DNA of 64,000 nt from DATKHR01 sp036557365 (GCA_036557365.1 DATBHR010000101.1:62001-126000), one strand, 5' to 3'. Shown: positions 34,446 to 42,975, numbered from the stretch's first letter. Notes: generated by a model not told the origin, from the letters alone. Made by a program: numbers and translations.

Positions 34446-35431
34446 TGAACGTCGCCGACAAACGAGTCGTCGTCACCGGCGGCAGCGGATTTCTCGGTCG
34501 CCACGTCGTGCAGGCGCTCGAGGCGCGCGGCTGCTGCGACGTGCTGGTGCCGCGCAAAGCTGTGTACGACCTCACGAAGGAAGCGCAGGTCGAGCGCATG
34601 TTTGCGGACATGCGGCCTCACGTCGTCGTTCACCTTGCGGCGGTCGTCGGCGGCATCGGCGCCAACCGCGAGGCACCCGGACGCTTCTTCTATGACAACG
34701 TGATGATGGGCGCGATGGTTCTCGAACAGGCACGCCTGCACGGCGTCGAGAAGTTTGTCGGCATCGGGACCATCTGCGCTTATCCGAAGCTGGCGCCGGT
34801 GCCGTTCGTCGAACGGGATCTGTGGAACGGTTACCCCGAAGAAACCAATGCGCCGTACGGGATCGCCAAGAAGATGCTGCTGGTGCAGGGGCAGGCGTAC
34901 CGCGCGCAGTACGGTTTCAATGCGATTCATCTTTTGCCCGTCAACCTGTACGGTCCACACGACAACTTCGAACCGGCGTCGTCGCACGTGATTCCCGCCT
35001 TGATCCGCAAGTGCGTCGAAGCCGTTGAGACCGGTGCGGACGAGGTGAGCTGCTGGGGTACTGGCCACGCGACACGCGAGTTCCTGTATGTCGATGACTG
35101 CGCCGAGGCGATCGTGGCTGCGACCGAACGGTACGACGGCGTCGAGCCGATAAACGTCGGTGCGGGCTTCGAAATCAGCATACATGCCCTGGCGGAGCTC
35201 GTCGCCGAGCTCTCGGGATTCCGGGGACGCCTCGTCTTCGACCCGTCGAAACCCGATGGCCAGCCGCGGCGTTCGCTCGATACGAGCCGGGCCCGCGAGG
35301 CGTTCGGGTTTCAGGCGTCGACCAATTTTCGCGAGGGACTTCGGCGAACGATTCAGTGGTATTCGGCGTGCAGATCTGTTTCTTCAACCGCTCCTACTGG
35401 CCCGACCAGGCAGCCACCGGTCAGCTGCTGA
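34442..35431 (+). CDS. NAD-dependent epimerase/reductase, GDP-L-fucose synthase-like
   Basis: Short-chain sugar-nucleotide enzyme of 329 residues. It has the Rossmann motif VTGGSGFLGRHVVQA, VHLAAVVGGIGANREAPGRF (a GDP-fucose synthase hallmark), GIGTICAYPKLAPVPF and the catalytic Tyr-Lys in YGIAKKMLLVQ, then NLYGPHDNF. GDP-fucose synthase converts the 4-keto-6-deoxymannose intermediate to GDP-L-fucose. No GDP-mannose dehydratase gene is in the window, so the substrate must come from elsewhere or the product differs. The last ~21 residues (CRSVSSTAPTGPTRQPPVSC) run past the usual end and overlap the next gene by 64 bases. Confidence 0.88.
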   Translation: MMNVADKRVVVTGGSGFLGRHVVQALEARGCCDVLVPRKAVYDLTKEAQVERMFADMRPHVVVHLAAVVGGIGANREAPGRFFYDNVMMGAMVLEQARLHGVEKFVGIGTICAYPKLAPVPFVERDLWNGYPEETNAPYGIAKKMLLVQGQAYRAQYGFNAIHLLPVNLYGPHDNFEPASSHVIPALIRKCVEAVETGADEVSCWGTGHATREFLYVDDCAEAIVAATERYDGVEPINVGAGFEISIHALAELVAELSGFRGRLVFDPSKPDGQPRRSLDTSRAREAFGFQASTNFREGLRRTIQWYSACRSVSSTAPTGPTRQPPVSC

Positions 35432-36606
35432 CCGAGCTCGCCGAGGATCTCGTCGCGCGCCACGGCTGCGCGGCGACGGTCGTTGCCGGCCGTGCGCTCA
35501 ATGCTTCCAGTGATGCGTCCGCAGGCGGCTGGGGTCCGGTCGCGCGCGAGCATCGGCAGGGCGTCGCAATCGTTCGTGCGAACGGCACGCGGTTCCGACC
35601 GCGCCGTTTCGTCGGCCGTGCCTCGAACTACCTGACCTACTTCGGCTCGGCAGCGATCGCCTCATTGCAGATCGGACGCCCCGACGTTGTCGTCTCGCTG
35701 ACGGATCCGCCGATCATCGGCCTGGCGGCATGGGCCGCGGCCAAACGGACCGGCGCGCGCTTCGTGTTTCTCTGCGAGGACATCTTTCCGGAAGTGGCGA
35801 CGCTGCTTGAAGACTTCCAGAATGCCGCGGTGAACAGCGCGCTCGACCGCGTCAACCGGTTCCTGTTGAAACAGGCCGATGCGATCGTCGCGCTCGGCGA
35901 TCGCATGCGGCGCCGGCTCGTCGAAGAGAAAGGCGCGGACCCGTCGCGTGTCCACGTCATCCACAACTGGGCTGACTGCGAGGCGATTACACCGGGTCCG
36001 AAGGACAATTCGTTTTCGCGTGCGATGGGGCTTGCCGATCGATTTGTCGTGATGCACTCGGGGAACGTCGGCCTGTCGCAGAACCTCGACGTTCTCGTTG
36101 AAGCAGCCGATCGCCTGCGGTCGAAGGAGCGTCTCGCGATCGTCATCGTGGGAGAAGGCGCCAAGCGCGCGTCGCTCGAAGCGGATGTGGCCCGGCGCGG
36201 GCTGTCGAATGTTCGCTTCCTGCCCTATCAACCGAAGACGCTGCTTCACGAATCGTTTGCTGCCGCCGACGCATTTCTCGTGTCGCTCAAGGCGGGCATC
36301 GAAGGCTACATCGTGCCGAGCAAGCTGTACGGCATCCTCGCGGCCGGCCGACCGTACGTGGCGGCCGTGGATCCGAGCTGTGAGGCGGCCGACATCGCGC
36401 GGGAGCATCGATGCGGCGTGCTCGCCGCACCAGGCGATGCAGGCGACCTGGCCGACAAGATTGCGCAGCTGTACGACAATCCAACCGCAACACGCGAGAT
36501 GGGGACGGCGGCACGGCGTGCCGCGCTCGAATTCGATCGCCGCCGCGCCGTCTGGCAGTACTTCGAGCTGTTCGCGCAGGTCGCCGGCGCGAGGCGGGCC
36601 GCGTGA
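35368..36606 (+). CDS. GT4 family glycosyltransferase (WcaI/WbuB-like)
   Basis: GT-B glycosyltransferase of about 412 residues. N-terminus FFNRSYWPDQAATGQLLTEL, then VVVSLTDPPIIGLAAWA and FLCEDIFPEVATLLEDF, a pattern of enzymes adding an early sugar to undecaprenyl-linked acceptors. The C-terminal half has FVVMHSGNVGLSQNLDVLV and VPSKLYGILAAGRPYVAAVD. The start is uncertain: GTG at 35368 gives the natural VQICFFN start, and GTG at 35356 is also in frame. Its place directly before the priming transferase supports a role in the first steps of repeat-unit assembly. Confidence 0.87.
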   Translation: MQICFFNRSYWPDQAATGQLLTELAEDLVARHGCAATVVAGRALNASSDASAGGWGPVAREHRQGVAIVRANGTRFRPRRFVGRASNYLTYFGSAAIASLQIGRPDVVVSLTDPPIIGLAAWAAAKRTGARFVFLCEDIFPEVATLLEDFQNAAVNSALDRVNRFLLKQADAIVALGDRMRRRLVEEKGADPSRVHVIHNWADCEAITPGPKDNSFSRAMGLADRFVVMHSGNVGLSQNLDVLVEAADRLRSKERLAIVIVGEGAKRASLEADVARRGLSNVRFLPYQPKTLLHESFAAADAFLVSLKAGIEGYIVPSKLYGILAAGRPYVAAVDPSCEAADIAREHRCGVLAAPGDAGDLADKIAQLYDNPTATREMGTAARRAALEFDRRRAVWQYFELFAQVAGARRAA

Positions 36607-37205
36607 TCAAGCGCGCGTTCGACATGACGTTGTCCGGCGTGGGACTCGTTGGTTCGGCGCCACTCTGGGCGCTGTTCGCGGCGGCGATCAAGCTCGAAGA
36701 CGGCGGTCCCGTGTTTTTTCCGCAGTCACGAGTAGGGCTCGGCGGAAAGCCGTTCACGGCGCTGAAGTTTCGATCGATGGTCGTGGACGCCGATCGTCGC
36801 GGCCCCGTCCAGGCGAGCGAACACGATCCGCGAGTGACACGGATTGGGCGCGTGCTGCGCGCGACCGCGATGGACGAACTGCCACAGCTCTGGAATATTT
36901 TCGCGGGCGACATGAGCTTTGTCGGTCCGCGCCCGCTTGTGCCCGGCGAAGTCGAAGTGCGCGGCGACGGCCGCCTGATTGCGCTCGAGACGATTCCGGG
37001 ATACGACGAGCGGCACAGCGTGCGGCCAGGACTCACGGGCCTGACGCAGGTCTACGCGCCGCGCGACATCTCACGCACGAGCAAATTTCGTCTCGATCGC
37101 CTGTACCTTCGGCGGGCGAGCTTCTGCCTCGATCTGAAACTGATCGCGCTGTCGTTCTGGATCACCGGCCGCGGCCGCTGGGAAGTGCGTGCGCCGAAAG
37201 TGTGA
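36603..37205 (+). CDS. Undecaprenyl-phosphate sugar phosphotransferase (priming enzyme, short form)
   Basis: Monotopic membrane enzyme that starts glycan assembly by moving a sugar-1-phosphate to undecaprenyl phosphate. The 200-residue product contains only the catalytic PF02397 domain: the re-entrant helix near the N-terminus (DMTLSGVGLVGSAPLWALFA), PVFFPQSRVGLGGKPFTALK, FRSM, DELPQLWNIFAGDMSFVGPR with the catalytic Asp-Glu pair, and VRPGLTGLTQV. The longer WcaJ-type N-terminal membrane domain is absent, as in PglC-like enzymes. GTG start at 36603 (GTGA overlap). It is the last gene of the compact operon. Confidence 0.92.
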   Translation: MIKRAFDMTLSGVGLVGSAPLWALFAAAIKLEDGGPVFFPQSRVGLGGKPFTALKFRSMVVDADRRGPVQASEHDPRVTRIGRVLRATAMDELPQLWNIFAGDMSFVGPRPLVPGEVEVRGDGRLIALETIPGYDERHSVRPGLTGLTQVYAPRDISRTSKFRLDRLYLRRASFCLDLKLIALSFWITGRGRWEVRAPKV

Positions 37206-37231
37206 CCAGCCAAAAGCGCACATCAAGACCA

Positions 37232-37237
37232 TATAAT
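37232..37237 (+). promoter_or_regulatory. Putative -10 element (TATAAT) close to a start codon
   Basis: TATAAT matches the -10 consensus perfectly and overlaps the ATG at 37236. A transcript from it would begin near 37244, so the ATG at 37248 would be nearly leaderless. I see no good -35 box at the right spacing. Confidence 0.4.
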
Positions 37238-38420
37238 GGCACCCGAAATGGCTGACTTCGAGGTGGACGTCCTCGTCGTCGGCGCCGGCCCGGGCGGTCT
37301 CTATGCCGCCGGACGCCTTGCGCGCGACGGCCATCGGGTCCTCGTGTGCGAGGAACACGAATCGGTCGGCGATCCGGTTCACTGCACCGGCATCATCGCG
37401 GCCGACAGCTTCGACGAGTTCGATCTTCCGCGCGGCGTCATCCTGAATCCGCTTCACCGCGTCCGATTCATTTCGCCGTCAGGCACGCCGATCACGTATT
37501 CAACGCCGAAAGCCGAAGCGGTCGTCATCGATCGCAGTCGCTTCGATCGGGCGCTCGCTGACGATGCGCGTCTGGCAGGAGCGTCGATCGCCACCGGCAC
37601 GCGCGTCAGCGGGTTGAACGCCGACCACGACTGCGTCCGCGCCCTCGCCGGATCGAAAACTGTTCGAGCGCGGCTCGTGGTCCTGGCCTCCGGCGCGACC
37701 TACGGTGTGCAGAAACGCTCGCGTCTCGGCTGGCCCCAGCATTACCTGCACACCGCGCAGCGCGAACTGCCCGCCTCTGAACTGCACGACGTCGAGATGC
37801 ATTTCGGTCGGACGATCGCACCCGGCGGATTCGCATGGGCGGTGCCCGTCGCGAGGCCGGAGGGTCCGCGCGTGCGCGTCGGCGTCATGACGTCGCACGA
37901 CGCGCCACGCCACTTCACGGCGATGCTCGATCGAGTCGGTCCGCGCTGGGGAATTCAGAGCGACGATGTGCGGCCACGGCTGAAGATTCTGCCGCTCGGC
38001 GCGATTGCGAAGACGTACGCGAATCGGCTTCTGGCCGTCGGTGATGCCGCCGGCCTCGTCAAGCCGACGACCGGCGGCGGCATTCACTACAGCGTTTTGA
38101 GCGGATCGCTCGCGGCGGACGTGGGCTCCGCCGCGCTCAAGGCCGATGCGCTCGACGCGGGATCGCTGTCGGTGTACGAACGGCGGTGGCGCAGCCGGCT
38201 TGCGCGCGAGTTCGATGCGCAGCAGGAGCTTCGCCGCGTCGCGATCGGGATGAGCGACGACGACATCGACGCGCTCTTCGAGCTCGCCCGCACCGACGGC
38301 GTGATGCCGCTCGTTCGCAGGACCGCGCGGTTCAACGAGCATCGTCACCTCATCAAAGCGCTCTTCAACCATCGCCCCGCACGGCGGATCCTGCTTCGAT
38401 CCCTTCTCGGCTCGGCGTAG
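37236..38420 (+). CDS. FAD-dependent oxidoreductase, geranylgeranyl reductase family
   Basis: Flavoprotein of 394 residues (390 if the ATG at 37248 is used). FAD-binding motif VLVVGAGPGGLYAAGRLARD, then SVGDPVHCTGII, which matches the conserved cysteine region of the family, and a second FAD motif RLLAVGDAAGLVKPTTGGGI. GGFAWAVPVA corresponds to the substrate-side motif. Members reduce isoprenoid double bonds (geranylgeranyl, archaeal lipids, polyprenols) or act in quinone-like chemistry. Next to a priming transferase, a role on a polyprenyl carrier is possible but unproven. It has its own promoter-like TATAAT and is 30 bases after the operon. Confidence 0.85.
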   Translation: MAPEMADFEVDVLVVGAGPGGLYAAGRLARDGHRVLVCEEHESVGDPVHCTGIIAADSFDEFDLPRGVILNPLHRVRFISPSGTPITYSTPKAEAVVIDRSRFDRALADDARLAGASIATGTRVSGLNADHDCVRALAGSKTVRARLVVLASGATYGVQKRSRLGWPQHYLHTAQRELPASELHDVEMHFGRTIAPGGFAWAVPVARPEGPRVRVGVMTSHDAPRHFTAMLDRVGPRWGIQSDDVRPRLKILPLGAIAKTYANRLLAVGDAAGLVKPTTGGGIHYSVLSGSLAADVGSAALKADALDAGSLSVYERRWRSRLAREFDAQQELRRVAIGMSDDDIDALFELARTDGVMPLVRRTARFNEHRHLIKALFNHRPARRILLRSLLGSA

Positions 38421-38422
38421 GG

Positions 38423-39343
38423 ATGCCCCTCTCCGCCGCGCATCGGCTGGCGGCCGCAGATCTTCTCCGCCAGCGATCGCTCGCGAATCTACTGCAGCAT
38501 CTGGCGTCCGCCGGCGTGGACGTGCTCGTCATCAAGGGCGCGGCGCTGTCTGCGCTGCTGTATGACGAGCCGCACGTGCGCGAGCGCTGCGACGTGGACC
38601 TGCTGGTCCGTCGCGATCAGCTGGACGCGGCCGAGGCAGTGATCCTTGGGCGAGGCTACGCGCGGCAGATCGAGCCGGATTCGGTCGTCGCGAGCGGTCA
38701 GCGCCACTACGCTCCGCCGTCGCCGGCCGAAGACATCGTGGATCTTCATTGGCGGGCTGCCAATCCGCTGGCGTTCGAGCGTGTGCTCGACTTCGACGTC
38801 GTGTGGCCGCGGCGGATCCCTGTTCCGACGCTCGGTCCGGCGGCGGCTACGCTCTCGATTCCGGACGCGCTGCTGTTCGCCTGCGTGCATCGCGTGGCCC
38901 ATCATGCGGATTCCGCCGAGCGCCGGTGGCTCGACGACATCGATCGTCTCGTTCGCCGATTGAGCGAAGCGGATCGGACGCAGCTGGTGGAGGAGGCGCG
39001 TCGGACGAAAACGTGCAGCGTCTGTGCGCGCAGCCTCGAACTCGCGCAGAGCTCCTTCGATACCCCCGTTGACGGATTGGTTCCCGCGCTTCGGGCGGCG
39101 AATGCCGGGAGCGAGCCGTCAGCCGCCTTCATCGGAGGGACGCAGGCGTTCGCCAGCATCGTCGCGTCCGATCTTCGCGAGAGCGGCTGGGCGACACGCG
39201 TAGCGCTCGTCCGCGATCACCTGCTGCCGCCGATGTCGTACATGCGGGCCCGCTACCCACGGTGGCCCGCAATGTTTCTTCCGCTCGCGTATGCCGTTCG
39301 CGTCGCGTTTGGAGCGCCGGCGTGGTTCAGACGTCAGCCGTGA
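38423..39343 (+). CDS. Nucleotidyltransferase-like protein (PF14907 type)
   Basis: A 306-residue protein with the motif VLVIKGAALSALLYDEPHVR followed by CDVDLLVRRDQLDAAEAVI, the acidic DxD core of the uncharacterised PF14907 nucleotidyltransferases. Conserved DIVDLHWR follows. Members are often found in surface-glycan and exosortase loci, with no known substrate. It starts 2 bases after the flavoprotein gene. Its end overlaps the end of the ligase-like gene on the other strand by 17 bases. Confidence 0.82.
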   Translation: MPLSAAHRLAAADLLRQRSLANLLQHLASAGVDVLVIKGAALSALLYDEPHVRERCDVDLLVRRDQLDAAEAVILGRGYARQIEPDSVVASGQRHYAPPSPAEDIVDLHWRAANPLAFERVLDFDVVWPRRIPVPTLGPAAATLSIPDALLFACVHRVAHHADSAERRWLDDIDRLVRRLSEADRTQLVEEARRTKTCSVCARSLELAQSSFDTPVDGLVPALRAANAGSEPSAAFIGGTQAFASIVASDLRESGWATRVALVRDHLLPPMSYMRARYPRWPAMFLPLAYAVRVAFGAPAWFRRQP

Positions 39344-40589
39344 TGCGCGTGGTGGAGGAATCGCGTGTCGTTCGACTAGCGGCATGCCTTTCCATCGATG
39401 GCTCGTGGATGGCGACCGCGGCACAGACCGCGAACAGAACCGCGTTCGCGGGCATGCGCAGTCCCGTGTCCCACAGGCTCTGAACCGCAATCGCCGTCAG
39501 CGCGCTGACGGCGCCCGCCCGCATCCAGAACGCCGGCGACCGATCGGCCCTCAACCGTTCGGCGATCGAGACGCACGCGGCCAACGCCGCGCACGCCGCC
39601 GGAATTCCCAGCAGCCCCCCCCCCTCCGCCGCAATCTGCAGGTATTCGTTGTGCGCGTGATTGAAGGAGAAGTCGTGCGCGCCCTGATACACGCTCGTGG
39701 CTCGCTGAAACGATCCGACGCCGACGCCCGTGAACGGGAAGTCGCGGATGATGGCGAGCGTGAGGGTCCAGATTTCGCGGCGTCCGCCGATCCCGGAGCC
39801 GACGGCTTCGCCGACCCGCGTCATCAGGGCGCCGAGGTTTGCGTACGCGGCGCCGACCAGCGCCACGAGCGAGACGGCGACGAGCAGCCATCCTCGACCG
39901 CGTCGCTCCATCCGGCCGCGCGACAGCATCAGGATTGAGGCGGCGGCGGCGAACCCGGCAATCAGCCCGGAGCGGGACAGCGTTGCCGCGAGCACCGCGG
40001 CCATCAGGCAGATCGCCACCGCCACCCACACGCCGGTTGGATCGAAGACCGCATCGAGCGACAGTCGATTTTCACGGCGTCGGGCGTCGATGCGCGCGAG
40101 CAGGTAACCCGCCGTCAGCGGAATCGCCATCACCATCCACGCTGCCATGTCGTTGCGGTTCACGAACGGCGTGAACGGCGCTTCCGCCTTCGGGCTGAGC
40201 GGCCTCCAGATCCAGTACAACGACCGCGCCGCCGTGACGTGTTGAACGAGCGCGAGCGCCGCGGCGACGCCTCCCATTGCGCCGACGGCCCGCACCGCGT
40301 CGCGGGCGCGGCCGTGCCGGACCGCCTCGCGCGCGCACCAGAAAAACGCGATGACTGCCGCCGCAAGCGTCAGCCACTCGATCGCCGCTGATTGATCCAC
40401 CGCAAGCGGCCGCGGCGATCCGGCAGACGGATCTGCCGCCGCATCGAGCCACAGCGCGCGATCCATCGACGCCAGCGTCGGCGAAACCCGGAGGCGTACT
40501 GCGGGCGGCCACGGGACGATCTGAAGGGAAGCGGCGATGAGACACGCGATGAGCGCGGCGTCGACGAACCGATCACCGCGATGCAGCAC
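39327..40589 (-). CDS. O-antigen ligase/polymerase-like membrane protein (Wzy_C); true start probably upstream
   Basis: Membrane protein with about ten hydrophobic segments and the Wzy_C/WaaL pattern: FTPFVNRNDMAAWMVMAIPL, GRREIWTLTLAIIRDFPFTG and the signature FNHAHNEYLQIAAEGGGLLG with its conserved histidines. Such enzymes transfer lipid-linked glycan chains or polymerise repeats at the periplasmic face. The GTG at 40589 is the first standard start, but the same frame encodes a convincing extra transmembrane segment upstream (TAVSLITGWTLFAFAGAYTW, about 40650-40715) with no ATG, GTG or TTG. The true N-terminus is therefore likely near 40720, just after the wzc stop, and uses an unusual start or reflects a sequence error. 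Confidence 0.8.
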   Translation of the reverse strand: MLHRGDRFVDAALIACLIAASLQIVPWPPAVRLRVSPTLASMDRALWLDAAADPSAGSPRPLAVDQSAAIEWLTLAAAVIAFFWCAREAVRHGRARDAVRAVGAMGGVAAALALVQHVTAARSLYWIWRPLSPKAEAPFTPFVNRNDMAAWMVMAIPLTAGYLLARIDARRRENRLSLDAVFDPTGVWVAVAICLMAAVLAATLSRSGLIAGFAAAASILMLSRGRMERRGRGWLLVAVSLVALVGAAYANLGALMTRVGEAVGSGIGGRREIWTLTLAIIRDFPFTGVGVGSFQRATSVYQGAHDFSFNHAHNEYLQIAAEGGGLLGIPAACAALAACVSIAERLRADRSPAFWMRAGAVSALTAIAVQSLWDTGLRMPANAVLFAVCAAVAIHEPSMERHAASRTTRDSSTTRITADV

Positions 40590-40725
40590 CGGAGGGCGCA
40601 GAACGATGAAGAGTCCGAAGGCGCCGACGATCAGCGGAACGATCGTCCACGTGTACGCGCCGGCGAAGGCGAACAGCGTCCAGCCGGTGATGAGGCTGAC
40701 CGCGGTGACGGCGGCTCGCCGGCTC

Positions 40726-42975
40726 TTAAACGGCGACTTCGGCGTAGTAATTCTTGTACTGGTGGCCGTAGTACCGCGAATAGTAGTACTTGTTCCGGAC
40801 GAAATCGACCTTGTTGAGCACGACCGCGCACATCTTCGGGTGGCTGGACGTAATCGTCTCGATCGCGCGTTCGGCCAGGCGTCGTCGCGTCATCTCGGCG
40901 CCGACGACGAAGGTGACGCCGGAGACACGCGGCGCAAGAATCACCGCGTCGGTAACGGCGAGCACGGGCGGCGTGTCCACGATGATCCAGTCGAACGGTC
41001 CGTGCGACAGGTTGGCGAGCAGCGTTTTCATTCGCTCGGACGCGAGCAGCTCCGACGGATTTGGCGGCGTCTTGCCGGCGGTAATCGCGAGAAGGTTCGG
41101 ATCCACGGTCCGCTGAATTACGTCGCGCACGCGCGCCTGGCCGATGAGCACCTGCGACAGGCCGCGGTCGTTCGTCAACCGCAGCGGACGGTGCAGACCG
41201 GGACGTCGCATGTCTGCATCGACGAGCAGGACGCGTGATCCCCCGTACGCCAGCGCCATCGCGATGTTTGCCGCGGTCGTGGTCTTTCCTTCGAGCGGCT
41301 GCGCGCTGGTCACGATGACGATCTTCGTACCCTCGCCGGGATAGCGGGCGATGAGCGATGTGCGGAGCGACCTGAACGCCTCGCCGAAATCGTGCGGCAC
41401 GTGCGCGGAGATCAGCACCGGGTGCTTCTCGCCGCGAACCGACGGCACCAGCCCGAGGAACGGCAGCTTCAGCCGCCGCGACACGTCCTCCGGCGTCTTG
41501 ATCGTGTCGTTCATGTAGTCGAGGCCGAAGGCGACGCCGACCGCCAGCGCCAGGCCGACCGCCAGCGACATCAGCCACGTCCGTCGGCCGCCCGGCGTGA
41601 TCGGCGCGCGCGGAATTTCAGCGCGATCGATGACGCGCACGTTGTTCGCGCGGCTGTTGCTCGCCACGCTCAATTCCTTCTCGCGTGCCAGGAGCGACTC
41701 GTAGACCTGACGGTTGCTCTTGGCTTCGCGCTCCATGACGTTGTAGCCAACGCTCTTGCGGCTCAGGTCCTGGGCATCCGCTTTCGCGGCCTCGAGGTTC
41801 GCCGCGAGCGTCCGCTCTTCGAGCACCGCGGTCTCGTAGTCGTTCTTGATCGACTGCAGAGCCTTTGCCGTCTCCGCGTCGAGCTGATTTCGCGCTTCCT
41901 GGAGGTTCGCGTTGACGGACTGCACGGCCGGCCACTTGTCGCCGTACTTCTCCGTCAGCTGCGCGCGCTGCTGCGCCAGGTCGGCGACCTTCGCCTTCAG
42001 CGCCTGGATCGTCGCGTTCTGCGCGATCGCCGGCATCGCGTCGGCGGGCGTTCCTGCCATGGCGCGCACCTGGCTATAGAGCGCGTCCTTCTGCGCCTTC
42101 GTCGTGCGCGCCTTGATCAGCGCGTCGTTCAACTGCGTCAGCCGCTGCGTGACGATGTTCTGCTTGTCGTCCAGCGAGAGCGCGTTCTTCTTGTCGCGAT
42201 AGTCGCTGAGCGCCTGCTCGCTGCCCTGCACTTTCTCCTGCTGCTTCTGGAGCTCCTTGTTGAGCCAGTCGAGCATGTTCTGCGAGCTTTGGACCTTCAT
42301 CTGAAGGTTCTGATCGACGTATTCGTCCACCAGCGTGTTGACGGCGAGCGCCGCGAACTTCGCGTCGCGGGCCGTGAACGACACGGTCACGAGGCGGCTG
42401 CCGCGGATCGGCGTGACCTCGACGCGCGAGATGAACGCGCTCACGAGCGCCGATTCGTCCGCGGATTCGTCGATCTGGGGCGCCTCGGCAGGGTGTTCCT
42501 GCTTCGGCCGAATCAGGCCGAGCACCTTGTCCTTGGCGTTTTGCACGAGCGTAGCCGGCGTCGTCGGCGGTTCCGCGGTGCCGTTGAATTCGGGAACCGA
42601 CGCGAGATTCAGCTTCCGGATGACGCGCCGCGTGAGATCGCGACCCTTCAGGATGCGGTACTGCGTGTTGTAGTACGGCTCCGGGTCCTCGTAGAAAACC
42701 GTGTCAGCGCTGCTCAGTCCGGGTACCGCCGTGGCGCGCTCGTCCTCAATCATCACCTGCGCCTGCGCTTGAAACAGCTGCAGCGTGGTGTAGCCCTGGA
42801 TCATCATCGCGGCGCTCGCGAGCACGAAGACGGCGATCGCGATGTGGCGATAGCGATACAGGATGGCAAGGCGGTCGAGCAGATGGACGTCGCTGTCCGG
42901 CGTGAACGACGGTGCGGGTCCTGGGGCGCCGCCGGCCAACTGTGGCTTCGGGAATCGTGAAGACGCGTCAGACAT
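40726..42975 (-). CDS. wzc: Polysaccharide co-polymerase and tyrosine autokinase (Wzc-like, BY-kinase)
   Basis: Inner-membrane protein that controls chain length and export through cycles of tyrosine phosphorylation. The 749-residue product has a Wzz-like N-terminal part with the first helix near residues 48-68, a long coiled-coil periplasmic region (about 230-420, with the variant WLNKELQKQQEKVQGSEQAL), a second helix near 470-490, and a C-terminal kinase: Walker A SAQPLEGKTTTAANIA, Walker A' LLVDADMRRP and Walker B DWIIVDTPP. The tail is a tyrosine cluster (NKYYYSRYYGHQYKNYYAE), the expected autophosphorylation site. It lies 4 bases after the secreted regulatory-domain gene. Confidence 0.93.
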   Translation of the reverse strand: MSDASSRFPKPQLAGGAPGPAPSFTPDSDVHLLDRLAILYRYRHIAIAVFVLASAAMMIQGYTTLQLFQAQAQVMIEDERATAVPGLSSADTVFYEDPEPYYNTQYRILKGRDLTRRVIRKLNLASVPEFNGTAEPPTTPATLVQNAKDKVLGLIRPKQEHPAEAPQIDESADESALVSAFISRVEVTPIRGSRLVTVSFTARDAKFAALAVNTLVDEYVDQNLQMKVQSSQNMLDWLNKELQKQQEKVQGSEQALSDYRDKKNALSLDDKQNIVTQRLTQLNDALIKARTTKAQKDALYSQVRAMAGTPADAMPAIAQNATIQALKAKVADLAQQRAQLTEKYGDKWPAVQSVNANLQEARNQLDAETAKALQSIKNDYETAVLEERTLAANLEAAKADAQDLSRKSVGYNVMEREAKSNRQVYESLLAREKELSVASNSRANNVRVIDRAEIPRAPITPGGRRTWLMSLAVGLALAVGVAFGLDYMNDTIKTPEDVSRRLKLPFLGLVPSVRGEKHPVLISAHVPHDFGEAFRSLRTSLIARYPGEGTKIVIVTSAQPLEGKTTTAANIAMALAYGGSRVLLVDADMRRPGLHRPLRLTNDRGLSQVLIGQARVRDVIQRTVDPNLLAITAGKTPPNPSELLASERMKTLLANLSHGPFDWIIVDTPPVLAVTDAVILAPRVSGVTFVVGAEMTRRRLAERAIETITSSHPKMCAVVLNKVDFVRNKYYYSRYYGHQYKNYYAEVAV

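Noticed and set aside
41392..42960. Plus-strand open frame of 522 residues antisense to wzc
   Set aside because: Composition is Arg/Val/Leu-rich mirror sequence of wzc codons; wzc has all kinase motifs.
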